From assembly GCA_023512835.1 (NCBI GenBank), contig CM042089.1:28958440-29022439 (forward strand): a DNA stretch of 64,000 nucleotides, written 5' to 3'. Below, piece by piece: positions 12,286 to 25,084 of the stretch. The notes beneath the pieces were generated by a model. It was not told the DNA's origin. It saw only the letters and a list, made by a program, of their open reading frames with translations, and made no database searches. The stretch is from Taxillus chinensis. Lineage: Eukaryota > Streptophyta > Magnoliopsida > Santalales > Loranthaceae. The translations under genes and the position numbers were made by a program. The first letter of the stretch is position 1; every line of letters starts with the position of its first letter.

Positions 12286-13796
12286 GAAAAGGCCCAAAAG
12301 TCTAAAGATGAGAAAGTTGGCCCCTTCCATTTTTCACCCGAAGAATTTCCTTTGACTATGGATATTTGGCTCTTAAATATCTGATTCCAAAGACGTAGGA
12401 TTATGAGGATGATTTCCCCACTCACGTAGGTCTACAAGTGAATGACAAAAAACAAAATTTTGGCACTAACCAACTTGTATAAAACTAATTAAACACATCC
12501 ATTCATTGTACCTGATAAAAAAAATTGATAAGTAATAGGAAGCAGGTAATTGAATATTCAGATAATTTTGTTACATAATATAATTTTAGATAATAAATTT
12601 AATAATAATTATTATAAATACCATTAATAGTTGTTTGGTATTACATCCCTAACTAACCTTTATAAAACTAATTAAGCATATACATTATTTACCTAATCAA
12701 ATATTTAATGACCAATGCTATACTATCGGAGTTGTTTAATCATGAACTATCATGATGATGTACCAACATATTAGATCATTTAGGACATAAAATTATAAAT
12801 AAATCACAATCATCTATATCGGTTATAATTTTATGATGAAGTAGCTAATTGTACATATTATTTTTCATATTTGATATGCATTCAATATTCAAATATTTTT
12901 ACTATATAATTTACTTTTAGATAATAAAATTTTAAAATAAGAAAATACGTTTAACAAAAATACAATTATCATATAGATTTATACTAATCATATATCCAAG
13001 TATAATATAATATATGTATATATTTATAATATAAATATAAATAATTATTATAATACTTTCTGTTGTGCAAGTTTTGGTTTTATTGAAATACTTGTGTATA
13101 AGAGTATTTAGTGTAGACTTTTCAAATATATATTTTTATTAATTTGAGGAATTATTTTAACAAAAAAATCAAAAAATTCTACTTTTAAGATTATCTATTT
13201 TAACAAAAAAATTAACAAAATGACTAGTCTCTCTATATTTAACATACTACTATTTACTATATATTTATTAAAAAATTATATTATCTCTCATCATATTTAC
13301 TTTTTATTTTTTTATCATCATATTTTATTTTAATATTAAAAAAATAAATATTTAAAAATAATATTTTAATTAATAAATGATTAAAATAGAAATGTTTAAC
13401 TTTAACAAAGTAATTTATTAAAATAAAAAAAATTAAAAAAAAATCCAATATAATGCTCTAATCAGTAATATTTTGTCTTGATCACGTATATAATTAGTCA
13501 AATATCATATATCTTGTGCTATTTCCTAAAATGACACGGTCACTGCTTTTGTTGGGACCCTAAATTTACTCTTAGTATACAAATGGGTGTTTGGTAATTT
13601 CCTCCGAATATACGGTAAAGTTACACTTTAGGCTGACAAGAATTGATGCAACAAGCCAAATGACCAAATGACCAAATAGTGATAAATTCAAGCCTCACGA
13701 ATTCCAATTCCAAGTTTAGGGTAAAAAAAGAGTAATGTAAAAGTTGTATGCAGGCACGTAGCCCCATGTGATTTTTCTCTCTCCTCCCTTCCTTTT
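9909..13796. other. Intergenic AT-rich DNA between element A and the TBL gene
   Basis: No convincing gene on either strand. It is very AT-rich, with short A/T runs and many stops. Two local features stand out: a C-rich stretch at about 10490-10610 and a TTA microsatellite at 12226-12285. Small decayed MITE-like fragments are possible around 12500-13500, but no paired termini could be defined. Confidence 0.75.
12226..12285. repeat. (TTA)n microsatellite, about 20 units
   Basis: Perfect trinucleotide repeat in intergenic DNA. Its only 'coding' reading is a poly-Asn run on the minus strand, which is an artefact. Confidence 0.97.
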
Positions 13797-13804
13797 TATA
13801 TAAA
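13797..13804 (+). promoter_or_regulatory. TATA box of the TBL gene
   Basis: TATATAAA lies 52 bp upstream of the TBL ATG, just after a CT-rich stretch. This predicts transcription start near 13830 and a short 5' UTR. The placement is inferred from spacing only. Confidence 0.65.
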
Positions 13805-13855
13805 CACAAGACTGAGCAGCTTCTGTGTCTCACTCTTCGCGGATCGGAATCCGAG

Positions 13856-16800
13856 ATGGGCTCTTTGCTCGGAGTCTTTCCTCCCCTTCTCTCGCTATTT
13901 CTGTTCCTCGTAGCGACGACGACGACGACAAAAGCAACAACAATAGCTTCAGAGAGCTCCGACAATGGCAACGTCAGCAGCAGCAATCAAGGCCGAGGAA
14001 GAGAACTCGCCGGCGTCCACCGCAGCTGCAACGTCTTCTCCGGCCGATGGGTCTACAGAGATTTCCATCACCCTCTCTACGATTCCAGCTGCCCCTTCAT
14101 AGATCCGGAATTCAATTGCCTCAAATACGGCCGACCTGACAACATGTACACCAAGTACCGGTGGAAGCCCAGATTTTGCGACCTGCCTGAGTATGAATCA
14201 ATCAAAACTATAGTGTTATTATTATTATCTCATTACATCGAATTATGGGGATTGTGTAATTGATAGAGAAATGGGTCTGACAATTACATGCTAGATATGG
14301 ATCGACCGAATGGTATATATTCAAAAAATCTTATTATGAGTTGAGTGATTGGAGGGAATATTAATGGGTATATGGAATCTTGGATTTGATTATGAATGAA
14401 ATACTATGTAGTGTTGCGTGTGTCGATTCGAATCATGGGTTTGAGTAATTGGTAGAGACGGGTGTGTCTGAAAAAGGCTTTGTTGTCAGGTTCAACGGGC
14501 TGGAGTTTTTGCGGAAGTGGTGGGGGAAGAAGATCATGTTCGTGGGCGATTCGCTGAGTCTGAACCAGTTCCAGTCGCTGACTTGTATGATCTATGCTTC
14601 GGTCCCCAACGCCCGGACCATGGTGGTGAAGCGAGCCTCCTTCAACTCGGTCACATTCTCGGTGGGTCATGACTCTCAACTCCTCTCCTCTGTTTTAATT
14701 TTAATTAAATTCCTCGCCTGCTGCAATGCCCCATGCGTATCCTGTGAATGTGACCCAAACTCGGTCAGTCAGAATGTTACTGTCTTCCCCTCCTCCTCCC
14801 ATCTCTCATCTCTGTCTGGGAGAAGGTACAGTCATCCATGTACGCCACCGAGACAGGGGGCTGAGTCAACTCAGACACCCCCTGTGGGTTGGCACAGCGA
14901 TGGTGTTAGGATTATAAGAGAGTGATGAGGCCAGTGGCCCAGTGTGAGAGGGTGGAGAGAAAAAAAAAACTTGATAGAGTAGCTGGCACCCACTGTCTAA
15001 TTTGTATACAAACGACAAAAGGTACTCTTTAACTTTAACTTGGAAGAGCCTGAAATAATTCTGAGGGGTACATGCTGATAGGGAAAAGGGTAGCGTGATT
15101 TGTGGCACCGAACAAGCAGGCCTTGGGCTTTTTCTCGCGCCCTTGTTGTCGGTAGGTTGGTGTTCCTTTTTAAGTAGCTTAGAATTACAATGATGGTGAT
15201 TATTATATATATATATATATATACCACATCGTCTATCTTGCCTTAATTGCATAGCGAGTTTTTCTTATTTTTACTTGGGAGCAGCACATGCAATTGTCAA
15301 AATTTGTTTTTTTGGTTTGTGCTTGTGGCACAATAAATAAATTAACACCGGGGTGCAAATTCAATCCGTGGATTTTGTAAATGTTAGGTCGGTGCAAAAT
15401 TTTATTTCTTGTTTGAATTCTCGACCTTCGAGGGATGGGGATTAGTTTTATATTGTTAGTTGTTGACTAATTTGGACATGTGTCTATTATAGGCATCCAG
15501 AGAATAGAAGGGTATATTTGTACGAAAGAAAAACAATTACTTTTTTTTTTTAAATCTTCAACTTAGTAGTACTTAATTTGAAGAAAACGAAGGATAAGGT
15601 AATCTCTGTTCGGATGTGACAATCATCAGATCCGTTAATGGTTTTGTGACAATAAGAGGTTGAGAGGGGCCAACGATTTTTATTATTATTATTTTTATGT
15701 CTTAACGTATCCGACTTGTTAAGATGAATAAAATAAAAGGAAGGATAAGGTTGGATGACCGTTATTATGATTTATGATCGGTGCAAGTGGGGGAAATCAG
15801 TCGACAAAAATATAAATATTTGTTTAGGTGTCATTCATATTTCTGATTTTTATGCTAATTCGTGTTGAAACATTTAAGTGTAACGCGCGTGCGGTGGTGG
15901 TCCACACATCACGGACTTGTTCCTTCAATTTTTGTGCTTTATAAAGGCCACTGTCCTCTAGGAAATGTCTTTAATTAGTTTGCCTTCAAAATCAATATTT
16001 TTTTATACAAAATTTGGCTTTGTAAAACGTTGTTTAGTTTGATATTTGTTATATTGAAAATGCAAGGGAGGATTGTATTTTATTGAACATAGTTTTGATT
16101 ATTTCAAAAATGAAACAACCCATGATTTTTACAAGAAAAATCAAACATAAGTTAATTATAAAACTTAACTTTAGAAAGCTTAGTTTTAAAATTTAAATAT
16201 AATTTTATGTCATATTTTACTTTTTTTTTTTTAAATATTTCCGGCCACCACCGCCACTTAACTTTGGACCATGCATTTGTATTTGAGTAGGCATGGTCTC
16301 CATCCATCACGCCTGTGAAGCCCATATTAGATAACAAATAAATGAATAGAATCAGACACTAACGTATGTTTGCGCATCTATTAATTCTATTCGTATATGT
16401 GAAATTTACAGGATTTTGGAGTGACGGTGATGCTTCACCGGACGCCATACATAGTGGATATGACCAACATTCAAGGGTTTGGACGCGTGCTGATCCTTGA
16501 TTCCATCCGGAGTGGCAGAAATTGGAGGGACATGGATGTCCTGATCTTCAACACGTGGCACTGGTGGACCCACACAGGAAACAGTCAACCGTACGATGAA
16601 CCCATGACCTTTTCTTTTCTGTCTCTGTCTCTCTGTTTTTGTTTTTTTCTAAATATATGTATTTTTTGTTTAGTAATGCTCTGTGATGCAGATGGAATTA
16701 CATACAAGAGAAGGGGAAGAAATACAAGGACATGAATCGGCTGCTGGCATACTACAAAGGCCTCACCACTTGGGCCAGATGGGTCAACGCTAACGTGGAT

Positions 16801-16862
16801 CCTTCCAAAACCAAAGTTTTCTACCAGGGCGTCTCTCCCACCCACTATCAGTATGTTATATT

Positions 16863-16894
<32 letters not shown>

Positions 16895-17414
16895 GCTTAT
16901 ATATATATATAATGCAAAATAGTGTAATGCAAGAAATGCTTCCTGCAACATAGATATATTTGATTTTTTTAAAAAAAACTACCCATATATTTATATTTGT
17001 ATTGGCCAACAATAAATATAGTTATGATCAGGCGGCCTACACTGATAATGTGATGTCTGGTTGGTGAATGGTGGGCACATTTTAGCATTTTGGTTTGTTT
17101 CACATGGCTGGGGTTTGTAAAACAGGGGAAAAGACTGGAACAAGCCATTGCAGACATGTGGAGGTCAGAGAGTACCATTCTCTGGTGGCCCCTACCCGGC
17201 GGGAAAGCCACTGGCTTCTTTGGTGGTGGATAAGGTGTTGAGCAGGGTGAAGAAACCGGTGTATTTGCTGGACATCACTTCCCTCTCTGAGTACAGATTG
17301 GATGCTCACCCATCCTATTATGGCGTGCACCACGGCGGTAAGGACTGCAGCCACTGGTGCCTCCCCGGCGTGCCCGACACTTGGAATCAGCTCCTATATG
17401 CTGCCCTCCGGTGA
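13856..17414 (+). CDS. TRICHOME BIREFRINGENCE-LIKE (TBL/PMR5 family) polysaccharide O-acetylation protein
   Basis: Exons inferred from GT/AG sites and frame are 13856-14190, 14490-14661, 16412-16590, 16692-16850 and 17126-17414 (1134 nt, 377 aa). The ATG context is strong (G at -3 and +4). Residues 1-26 form a hydrophobic signal peptide or anchor ([15 protein letters not shown]). The PMR5N domain follows with [10 protein letters not shown] and [17 protein letters not shown]. The GDS motif is at 131-133 ([10 protein letters not shown]) and the DxxH motif DCSH at 355-358, near the end ([15 protein letters not shown]). These Ser, Asp and His residues are the proposed catalytic triad. Family knowledge: TBL proteins are Golgi or secreted enzymes that acetylate xylan, mannan, xyloglucan or pectin, and some members act as acetylesterases. 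The short N-terminus fits the TBL37-43 type; substrate cannot be assigned. Intron 2 is 1750 bp. Confidence 0.93.
16866..16911. repeat. (CT)n-(AT)n compound microsatellite in TBL intron 4
   Basis: About 14 CT units followed closely by about 7 AT units, starting about 15 bp after the exon 4 donor site. In the transcript this is a pyrimidine-rich tract near the 5' splice site, and it is likely polymorphic. Confidence 0.95.
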
Positions 17415-20400
17415 CGTACAGCGTCTCTAAAAAAAAACAAAAAAACAAATTACTTTTTGTTTGTTGGTCCCAATTGGGAAAGGGTGTTAGGAGGTTTAGG
17501 AGTTCATTTTCTTCCATTTGTAGAAGTTTCCAATCTGCTGAATAAGGGGATCGATCGTTCATTGATGCTTCAATTGTAAAAATTAAAGGATAGATATTCT
17601 TTGTGGCGTGTGGATTGAAGAGGTAGTAAATGCCCCAAGGTTTGTAATTTGCATTTGGAATTCATTATGCAAGGGACGGCCAGTCCACTCATAAATTGGA
17701 AAGACAAACAGTTGGCTTTTAGTTTGTGGTAAGCTCCCAATTAAAGCCGTGCTTGATTTGGATCCCTCAAGATACTGCATTACACATTCTTAACAAGTCT
17801 AATCAAAATTTTAAAAGTTTTAAATCACTTCATTAATTTGAAGGAGGAGGTATAAAAGTTTCAAATCACTTCATTAATTTGAAGGAGGGCTAGGACCTCA
17901 CTTTTTTTTTTTCAATTCAAATAATGTATTTAAACAAATTGTTCTCAAAATTGAACACGTATTTCAAAAAAAAAAAATACAAAACAAAATACAAACCAAA
18001 ACTCTTCCCATTATCGGCGCCAATGGATTTGAACCCTCATACGAATCCATTCCGTGATTGAAAAGCAAGGAGGACCCACCATTTCCTTCCATGTATTAAT
18101 TGCTCCCGCAACTCCTTCACATTCTGCAGCAATCATCGCGCAACAGACACGACAACATCCAAGGCGTGCGAAGCTGCATGGGTCCGTCATGTCTCTCCAA
18201 TAGCCAATAGTCATCATGTTCCCACCCCACCGTGGCCACGTTTGTAACTACCGCTCTAACGAGCGGTGGGTGATGGATGTCAAACAACACTGTCAGCCCA
18301 GAAAGGACCACTACCCATCAATCATTCGATGAAAAGTCACAAGGCACATCAAATTTCAAATGCCTCGCCGTCTAAATTTCGATCACCATAATAAGTTCAT
18401 TTATTTATGATTATAATTTCAATTAATGTCACTACATATAAAATTGCGTGGATCACTATTAATAATTTTTTATTATTTATCACACAATTTATATGAATAT
18501 TTATCCCTCTTTCATCAGTAGAACCAGCAATTTCATGTGCAGGTGACAAGAGCCAAGAGGCAAGCGGATTTGGCTGCCACACCCAAGTCAAGTTTTCTGC
18601 ACTGCAGCATAGTCGCCTGGCGACACCTAGTAGTGGTAGCGGTAGTGGTAGACCTCTCTTAATGTCCACTACTTCATCAGGACACCGACAAATAATGCAT
18701 GGCTTTTTTGAAGTCGATACTTTTTAATATTATTATTTCGGGGGAAAATAGTGATAGATGACCCACTTTGAATCCCTGACACCAAAAAGCTGCCGGTTCC
18801 GAGTCCAATTGTCCAAAGCCGGATTGAGTACGTAATGATCAAACGAATGGCCCACACTCGAACGAAGATTAGTAGAAGCCAAGGGACGCAATCATGAGGG
18901 GAGCTGTGGATCGTCGGTATGCACAGTACGTAATCCAAGCCCCAAGGTGCAGTGTGAGTTGATGTGTTGGCAAATAACATGCTGGCAAACATCGTTTTGA
19001 TTACCAGCAGCATATCAACCCGTTACTAACATATGTGTCGATCCCTTTGTATTTAAGAAAATCTTTGTACGATAGAACTTTATTAGTAGTATCACACAAA
19101 ATTATCTAATTTTGATAAGTAATTTTATAATAATAATAATAATAGAGAGGTTTGAGGGATTGGCGGTGAACAACTGACATTGCAACATTTTTACATCTTC
19201 GGTTAATGTGGAAGAAGTCGTATTAGCAGATTTTTTTTTTACGATTTGGCATGCTTTCGAATCATCACTCGAGCCTCTAGCTTGAGGCTTGCTTGAGCAC
19301 GCCTCAAGCTTGAGGCTCGAGCAAGTTTTGAACATCAAGTAAGCCTCGAGCAGGCATCAAGCAAGCCTTGAGCAGGAGTACGATCATCTCTTTCACAGCC
19401 AGATCTACAGGTTTCTGAGTTTCATCAATTGTAATTTTCAATGAAAACTTCAAACGGCCTTAACTTTACGCACAATGATCCAATTTAAGCCTTTTTTTTA
19501 TTTTTAGGTATCAACGAAAGCTATAGCACCCAAACACCCAAAAGGGGTTTGCCGCTCTCAGATTTCTAAAAAAATACATTCTTTCGTCTTTAAATCTAAA
19601 TTTTATGCTGTGTTTTATCTTCTCCTGTCCAGATGCATTGTTCAAGGCTCATCCCTACCTCCCCTGCTCTCTTTCTGTCTATCTCAAATGTGGTACGTTG
19701 TATATTAAATTTTAAGTAATTTTACTGACATAACAATTATCACATTAGTCACAAACATAAAGAAAACGTAACGCCAATTACAAATAGACTTTTTCATTAG
19801 TGATTGATGTGAAGTGTTATAGGCGATATATTTCATATAATATATATTAGATAATATAAAGAGAGCTTTGAGGGATTAGTGGTTGATGCAAAGAGTGAAA
19901 TATAAAGAGAGCTTTTATATGTTCGTATTAGACAATGAAATGGAAATTCAGTTTTTTCAATTCAAAATTATCACAAATATATATAGTTAACATCAAATAA
20001 TACAAATACTTAAGTTAGTGCGATAAATAATATCAAATAATACAAAAATTTAACTAACATAGCTTTAAAAAATCTAACTAAAATCTTTACTAGTTAGTAT
20101 GCAGGTCCAAAAATTTCCGTACGTTCTGATTATACAACTATCGTGACACAGCGATGGTAGGTAGCGCAGCCGGATAAGGATTCGGGGATTGGAAGGGGGA
20201 GGAGTGAGGAGCAAGAAGGGGAGGAATGATGTGAAACATGCGATGTTCTCGTAATTTGAGGCCACCAACCGTTATAACCAAATGATGTGATTGATGTTCT
20301 CCACCAAATTTGAAAATGCCAACCGATGTAACCAGTGATGCGATGCTCATGACCTCCCTTAGGACATAGCAGGGAAGAGGAATGAGATGTAGCACGATAT

Positions 20401-21789
20401 GACTCTGTAATCATTGTTAACAGTAGCAAGGCTGGAAGGAAATCTGATCATTTACTTCTATTTCATCGAAAGAAGGCACTGGGAACTAACCTACCTCATC
20501 AGATCCACTTTTACACAATCTAACAGTGAAATTACTGAGAGCAACACTAATAAGGTACGAACTTAAAACAAAACGGCAGGAACAAAAACTGACGTGCCAT
20601 AATTATGGTCATAAATTTTAAATTTCATTTAAAAGTAAAATTCCGTCACTTGCTTCCGATAACTTTTTTCTCCCATGACAGTAACATTGTTAGGCTATTC
20701 AGTCAGAACAAATTGTCGAATTCAGGAGAGATGAGATTCTTGCATATTATCACAAATCTTCCATACCCAATAAATTAAAATAATAATAATAATAATAATA
20801 ATTAAAAAAAGTTGATTTTGGGTTTCCCAGATTGACATGTACAGAACATTAGAGCAAACAAAGAGAACAAAAGGCAAGAGGCCTAGAGCCCGACTAGATC
20901 ATTTTAGGGACTGCATTATGACTTCAGTCAAATACACCATGAGAAAACTTCCTTCCATGATTTACATCTTAAATGGTTGTGGAATCAGCCTACGTAGGTT
21001 AATATAATTGAAGGCTAGAACACTGAATTATTATAAGAAAAAAAAACAAAAGACCAGGAGGATCCAACAGAATATGTGCAGTGAAACACTCCCCGACATG
21101 AATAGGATCTTTGACGAACTCCACAGCTAACTTTACTAACATCGTTTACGCACAGGCAACACAGACATACACAAGTGAAGGATAGCCTGTTCAATAACAA
21201 AGACAAAATAAACGACTTCATATAAGATATATAAGAGATCTTCCTAAAACAGAAAGCACAGTTCCCATTAATTAAGGGAGTGATTACTCCAGATTTCGAA
21301 ATCGCTTTTGCTGGGGGAAAAAAACAGCCAGAGGAATAAAGGGATCAATACGTGTGCAGTGTGAAAGTAAAGGAGAGTCCCTCAGGCCACAAAATTAAGT
21401 TTCCTTGATCAACAGATAAAGTAATCAGATCACAGAGTAATGAAAAAGGCTCCACCTCCCATCCGTCAGGCATTGCACAGGCCTCACAAGTCGTTCTTAA
21501 ATGCATAATTTTCAGTACTTACCAATGCACCAAAATTTTAAAGGCAAACTATTCCAAGTTCATAAAACTTGTCAATAGCAGTCATCACCCAGAGAAAGCT
21601 CAAGAATACAATCGTAGCTAGCTAATTAAACATAACCTGAAGCAAATTACAATTCAAACAACATAAGAATAACAGAAGACTAATTTAACATAACCCGAAG
21701 CAAAATACAACTCATACAAGATAGACAAATCTACCATTGACAACTTGTACAAGGTAGTATTAATTGAGGGTGTCAAATGAAAGTCACCG
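17415..21789. other. Intergenic region between TBL and the DUF455 gene (convergent 3' ends)
   Basis: No supported gene. The first few hundred bases should hold the TBL 3' UTR, and the bases just below 21790 the DUF455 3' UTR, because the genes converge. Seen here are a near-perfect 35-bp direct repeat (17813-17847 and 17854-17888), a palindrome cluster at 19268-19375 and an ATA-rich microsatellite near 20780. A G/A-rich block at 20160-20440 was not recognised. Confidence 0.7.
19268..19375. repeat. Cluster of CTCGAGC/GCTTGAGGC inverted and direct repeats
   Basis: It contains the perfect 16-bp palindrome GCCTCAAGCTTGAGGC at 19301-19316. Several more copies of GAGGCTTG, CTCGAGC and CTTGAGC occur in both orientations on each side, so the segment can fold into alternative hairpins. 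A related CTCGAGC-rich segment lies inside the solo LTR at about 37475-37575. Confidence 0.8.
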
Positions 21790-24700
21790 TCAATCCTTTT
21801 TCAGACTTGCGTTCTCATTTTCCATAGATATGACATAGGCAAGCCTGTCATAAACCTATTGGGAAACTGTGGATTAATGATTTCCAAGCCATATATGCAT
21901 TGCAAATCAAAGTTAATGATCAGATACAACGTACCAAAGAAAGCTGCTCATTCTTATCTTGTTCAATTTTGGATGCCATTTCATACCTAGATATCAGAAT
22001 AAAAATGAAAACTTTTTAGATAGCAATGATATCATTGTAGCCGCTAAATTGGTTGTGTGAGTGCTTATCAACCAAACTAAACAAACATCTATGAACAGAG
22101 ATGAAGTAATATCTTAATCATATTTTACTCCACCTGCAAGAAAGTAGGCAGAGAAAATATATAGAATTCGCTCACCAGTCTCGAGGAAGTCCAGCTTCAT
22201 CTCGAGCTGCATAATTGAATGGTCCTTTTACTTCTACATTGTACTCTTTCAACAGGTCTACACAAAAAAAAAATGCATGAGTGGAAATAACTTTACAATA
22301 GTTGATAAGATGAGTACATCCAACAGCCATCAAACCTTTAAAGGCGGAGCAAGGGACACAACCCATTCTTTGACAGACTGAAATGAACCAGTCAACACCA
22401 ACTGCAACATGTGCAATTTCCTCATTAGCAATTTTTTCCACAATGTTTGATGTTCTGAGATCCCCAAAACCTATCAACTTTTGCACCAGCCGTGGTCCAG
22501 CATCAAGTCCTCTAGCCTCCTACACCAATAACAGGAAAAGAGAAAAAAACATTTAAGTTCACCACTTACTAAGATACAAAGAAAAGTTAAAAGAAATCAG
22601 TGAATTTGCGGAAGCAAGGCATGGAACAATAGTATATTTAAAAAAAAGAACTGCACTAAATAATTTATATATATTAAAAATTATGGCTCCAGGGAGAAAG
22701 AATGAAGCACTATTTGTGTTTTTAGAAATAAAAATGTCACTTATACAGAAAAAGCAACACATCAACAAAGTGTAAGATATGTGGTAGCTAACTTCTAATA
22801 ATCATGGGCTCAAGGCCAAAAAAACACAAACAGCATAACAAAACAAAACATTGACACATGATGGTTTGCTTTTAAATATTGTACAATTCATACAGATTAC
22901 AGAAGCCTAATCCTCGAGACAAACGCAATGAGCAGCAAACTCAACCTTCAAGAGAGGAGTAAATATGGGTAGGCATGGAGGTTTTCCAAGGGCAAAAGAA
23001 TAAGAAACAAGGAAAAAGATAAACCATCCTTTCCTTCAACAATAACTCGATAACAGCCACCTTGCTTTGGCCATCAATATAGGATTCTGAGCAAGTAAAA
23101 TCAATCAAATCTATATAGAATATAAGATAACACAAGATTCCCAAAATTTCCCCTTGTCATCAAAGTAACCAGAGGCAGTCTCATGACCGAAAAATAATCA
23201 ACCTACTGTTAGTTATATTATCTCTCCCTTATACATGGGATGAAAAAAAAATGGCAGTAAAAAGCATAAATCAAAGAAAATGAACTACAAGACACAATAT
23301 AAAACTAACCTTTCCAGACAAAAAAAAGAAAGTCTAAAAGGAAAAGCACTGAAGTTGTCTACGTTTCAGGATGAAATCAAGTTCCAAGGAGCAAAAGATA
23401 ACCTGTACAAGAGGGATTGCAGCCAAGCGTGCGACAACATTGTTGGATGATTTCTCACACTCCCTCCAAAGCAAATTATGAGCAGGCATATCTCCATACC
23501 TAATTTAAGGAAACAATGGATATCGGAGAGTTGTTCACACTAAATTGGAACATATCACTATATCCAAATTGACAAATTCAATACTTGAAACCCAGCTCGG
23601 AGAGTCTCTGAGAACACCAAGTGAAATGCCGGCTCTCATCATCAGCAACATGAGCAAAATCGGAAAAGAACTGTTCCCCAAGTATCCCATAACAGGGCGA
23701 AAAACGAACAACAGTGTCCCAAGCCAGATCAATTGCATTTAGCTCCACATGAGCAAGATTATGGAGCATGTAGGCATTTAGGGGCAGACCTGAGTTCTTC
23801 AGAGCTGGAATCTCCTTTGGAGAAACCTAAGAATAGCATGGAAACACAACCATCGGCTAATAATGAATACACCATTATTTGGTAGAAAAAGAACACCATA
23901 AAATGAAACTTCATTATCAATACACAAACAAAGATGAAATCTATACACAGCGAAGTTTTGAATGTCACTAAACAATACCTACAATTTACCCGGACTGCAA
24001 ATTCAATAAAAATATTGAAGTGATTGAATAAATTAAATGATTTCAAAAATAAAGAAACAAGGGTAGATATAAATACCTAAAACCAAGTTTAAATGAATGC
24101 AAAACCCCCACAACAGAACCATCAAAAGACTTTGGGGGGGGGGGGGGGGGGGGGGGGGGGTGGGGGGGTTAATAAGCCAGAGATCGAAACAAGCAAAACC
24201 CTTGAATAAAAAGTTCAGTTCAGGAATTATGACCAACTTTGCTTCACCCTAAATGCAATTTAGGCGCAATTTCACCAATATGCAATCCAGGTAATCACTC
24301 CTACAAAAACATATAATAATAATATTTCTATAGTTGTTTATTTACAACGGACAAGTGCCTAACACAAATTAGCTGCTAAAATGATCTTAAAGTTCAAACG
24401 ATTAGGGTTCGAAGAATGAAACCAGCTTCGGCTTGGAAGGACGAGCGGGACGGGAAGGAGGGTCGGATGCCCCGATGGGGAGGCGGTGGCATCGGAAGAG
24501 CGCGTAAGCGAGATGAGAGAGCTCCGACTTGGCGAAAGGGTCCGCGGTGGAGAGAACCAGAGCGCCGAGCTCCACCAAAGAAGAGGCCGCCGCCGCCGCG
24601 ACCGGGTCTTCGCCTATCCCCACCGCCGGCAAGGGAGACGGCGATTCCGGCTCCGGATGGGGGCCATTGGGTCCCCAAATTCGGTTCTGGTCGAGTGGGG

Positions 24701-24872
24701 CGGATCGCCAGGACTGGAGACCTGGCCATGGAGAGTACTGTAATGATGATGACGACGATGATGAAGAAGAGAAGGGTCTGAGTTTTGAGATGGGTGGTTG
24801 GAGACGCGCGCAGAAGATGGAGCGAAGCGGTGGTGGGTGGAGGAAGGGTTTGCGGCTGAGCTGATGATACAT
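21790..24872 (-). CDS. DUF455 family ferritin-like diiron protein, probably organellar
   Basis: Exons on the minus strand are 24872-24423, 23826-23585, 23499-23403, 22519-22336, 22257-22176, 21986-21935 and 21855-21790 (1173 nt, 390 aa). All junctions are GT/AG with matching phase. The N-terminus is rich in Arg, Ser and Pro without acidic residues (PFLHPPPLRSIFCARLQ, then a Ser run), like a mitochondrial or plastid transit peptide. The core has ferritin-type helices: LHNLAHVELNAIDLAWD (171-187), ADDESRH with E214xxH217, EARGLDAGP (264-272) and NEEIAH with E297xxH300. These Glu and His residues are candidate diiron ligands. It resembles Arabidopsis At1g06240. The biochemical reaction of DUF455 proteins is not established to my knowledge. 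A poly-G tract lies in intron 1. Confidence 0.92.
24134..24168. repeat. Poly-G tract (G27-T-G7) in intron 1 of the DUF455 gene
   Basis: 27 consecutive G on the plus strand, one T, then 7 G. It reads as poly-C in the pre-mRNA. Such runs can form G-quadruplexes and are prone to sequencing-length error. Confidence 0.9.
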
Positions 24873-25024
24873 TCCTTCACGGGAGTGCTCATAAAAGTGC
24901 CCAATGTAAATTTCATAAATAATGGCAGTTAATGTTAGTTAGTTTTTTTAAAAAAAAAAAATGCACAATTAAGCTTTATCGCAATTTAGTTCCAAAGAAT
25001 CCAATTAATTTAAATAATTTAGCC

Positions 25025-25084
25025 CACAAAATTTTATATTCGAAGCAATTGAAACACAAAATTTTATATTCGAAGCAATTGAAA
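25025..25084. repeat. Perfect tandem duplication, 2 x 30 bp
   Basis: Two identical adjacent 30-bp copies (starting cacaaaattttatattcgaa) about 150 bp upstream of the DUF455 start codon. The perfect identity indicates a recent event. Confidence 0.97.

Noticed and set aside
12219..12425. Minus-strand ORF with a long poly-Asn run
   Set aside because: It is the translation of the (TTA)n microsatellite and nothing else in it looks coding.
13621..13986. 121-aa minus-strand ORF over the TBL start
   Set aside because: It is antisense to the TBL promoter and signal-peptide exon, with no recognisable domain.
18015..18045. B-box-like GGTTCAAATCC on the minus strand, as in a tRNA or tRNA-derived SINE
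   Set aside because: The flanking bases do not form a T-arm stem and no acceptor stem or anticodon arm could be built.
24394..24916. Several overlapping Arg/Pro/Ser-rich ORFs on both strands
   Set aside because: They are shadows of the GC-rich first exon of the DUF455 gene; only the 24872 frame joins the conserved downstream exons.
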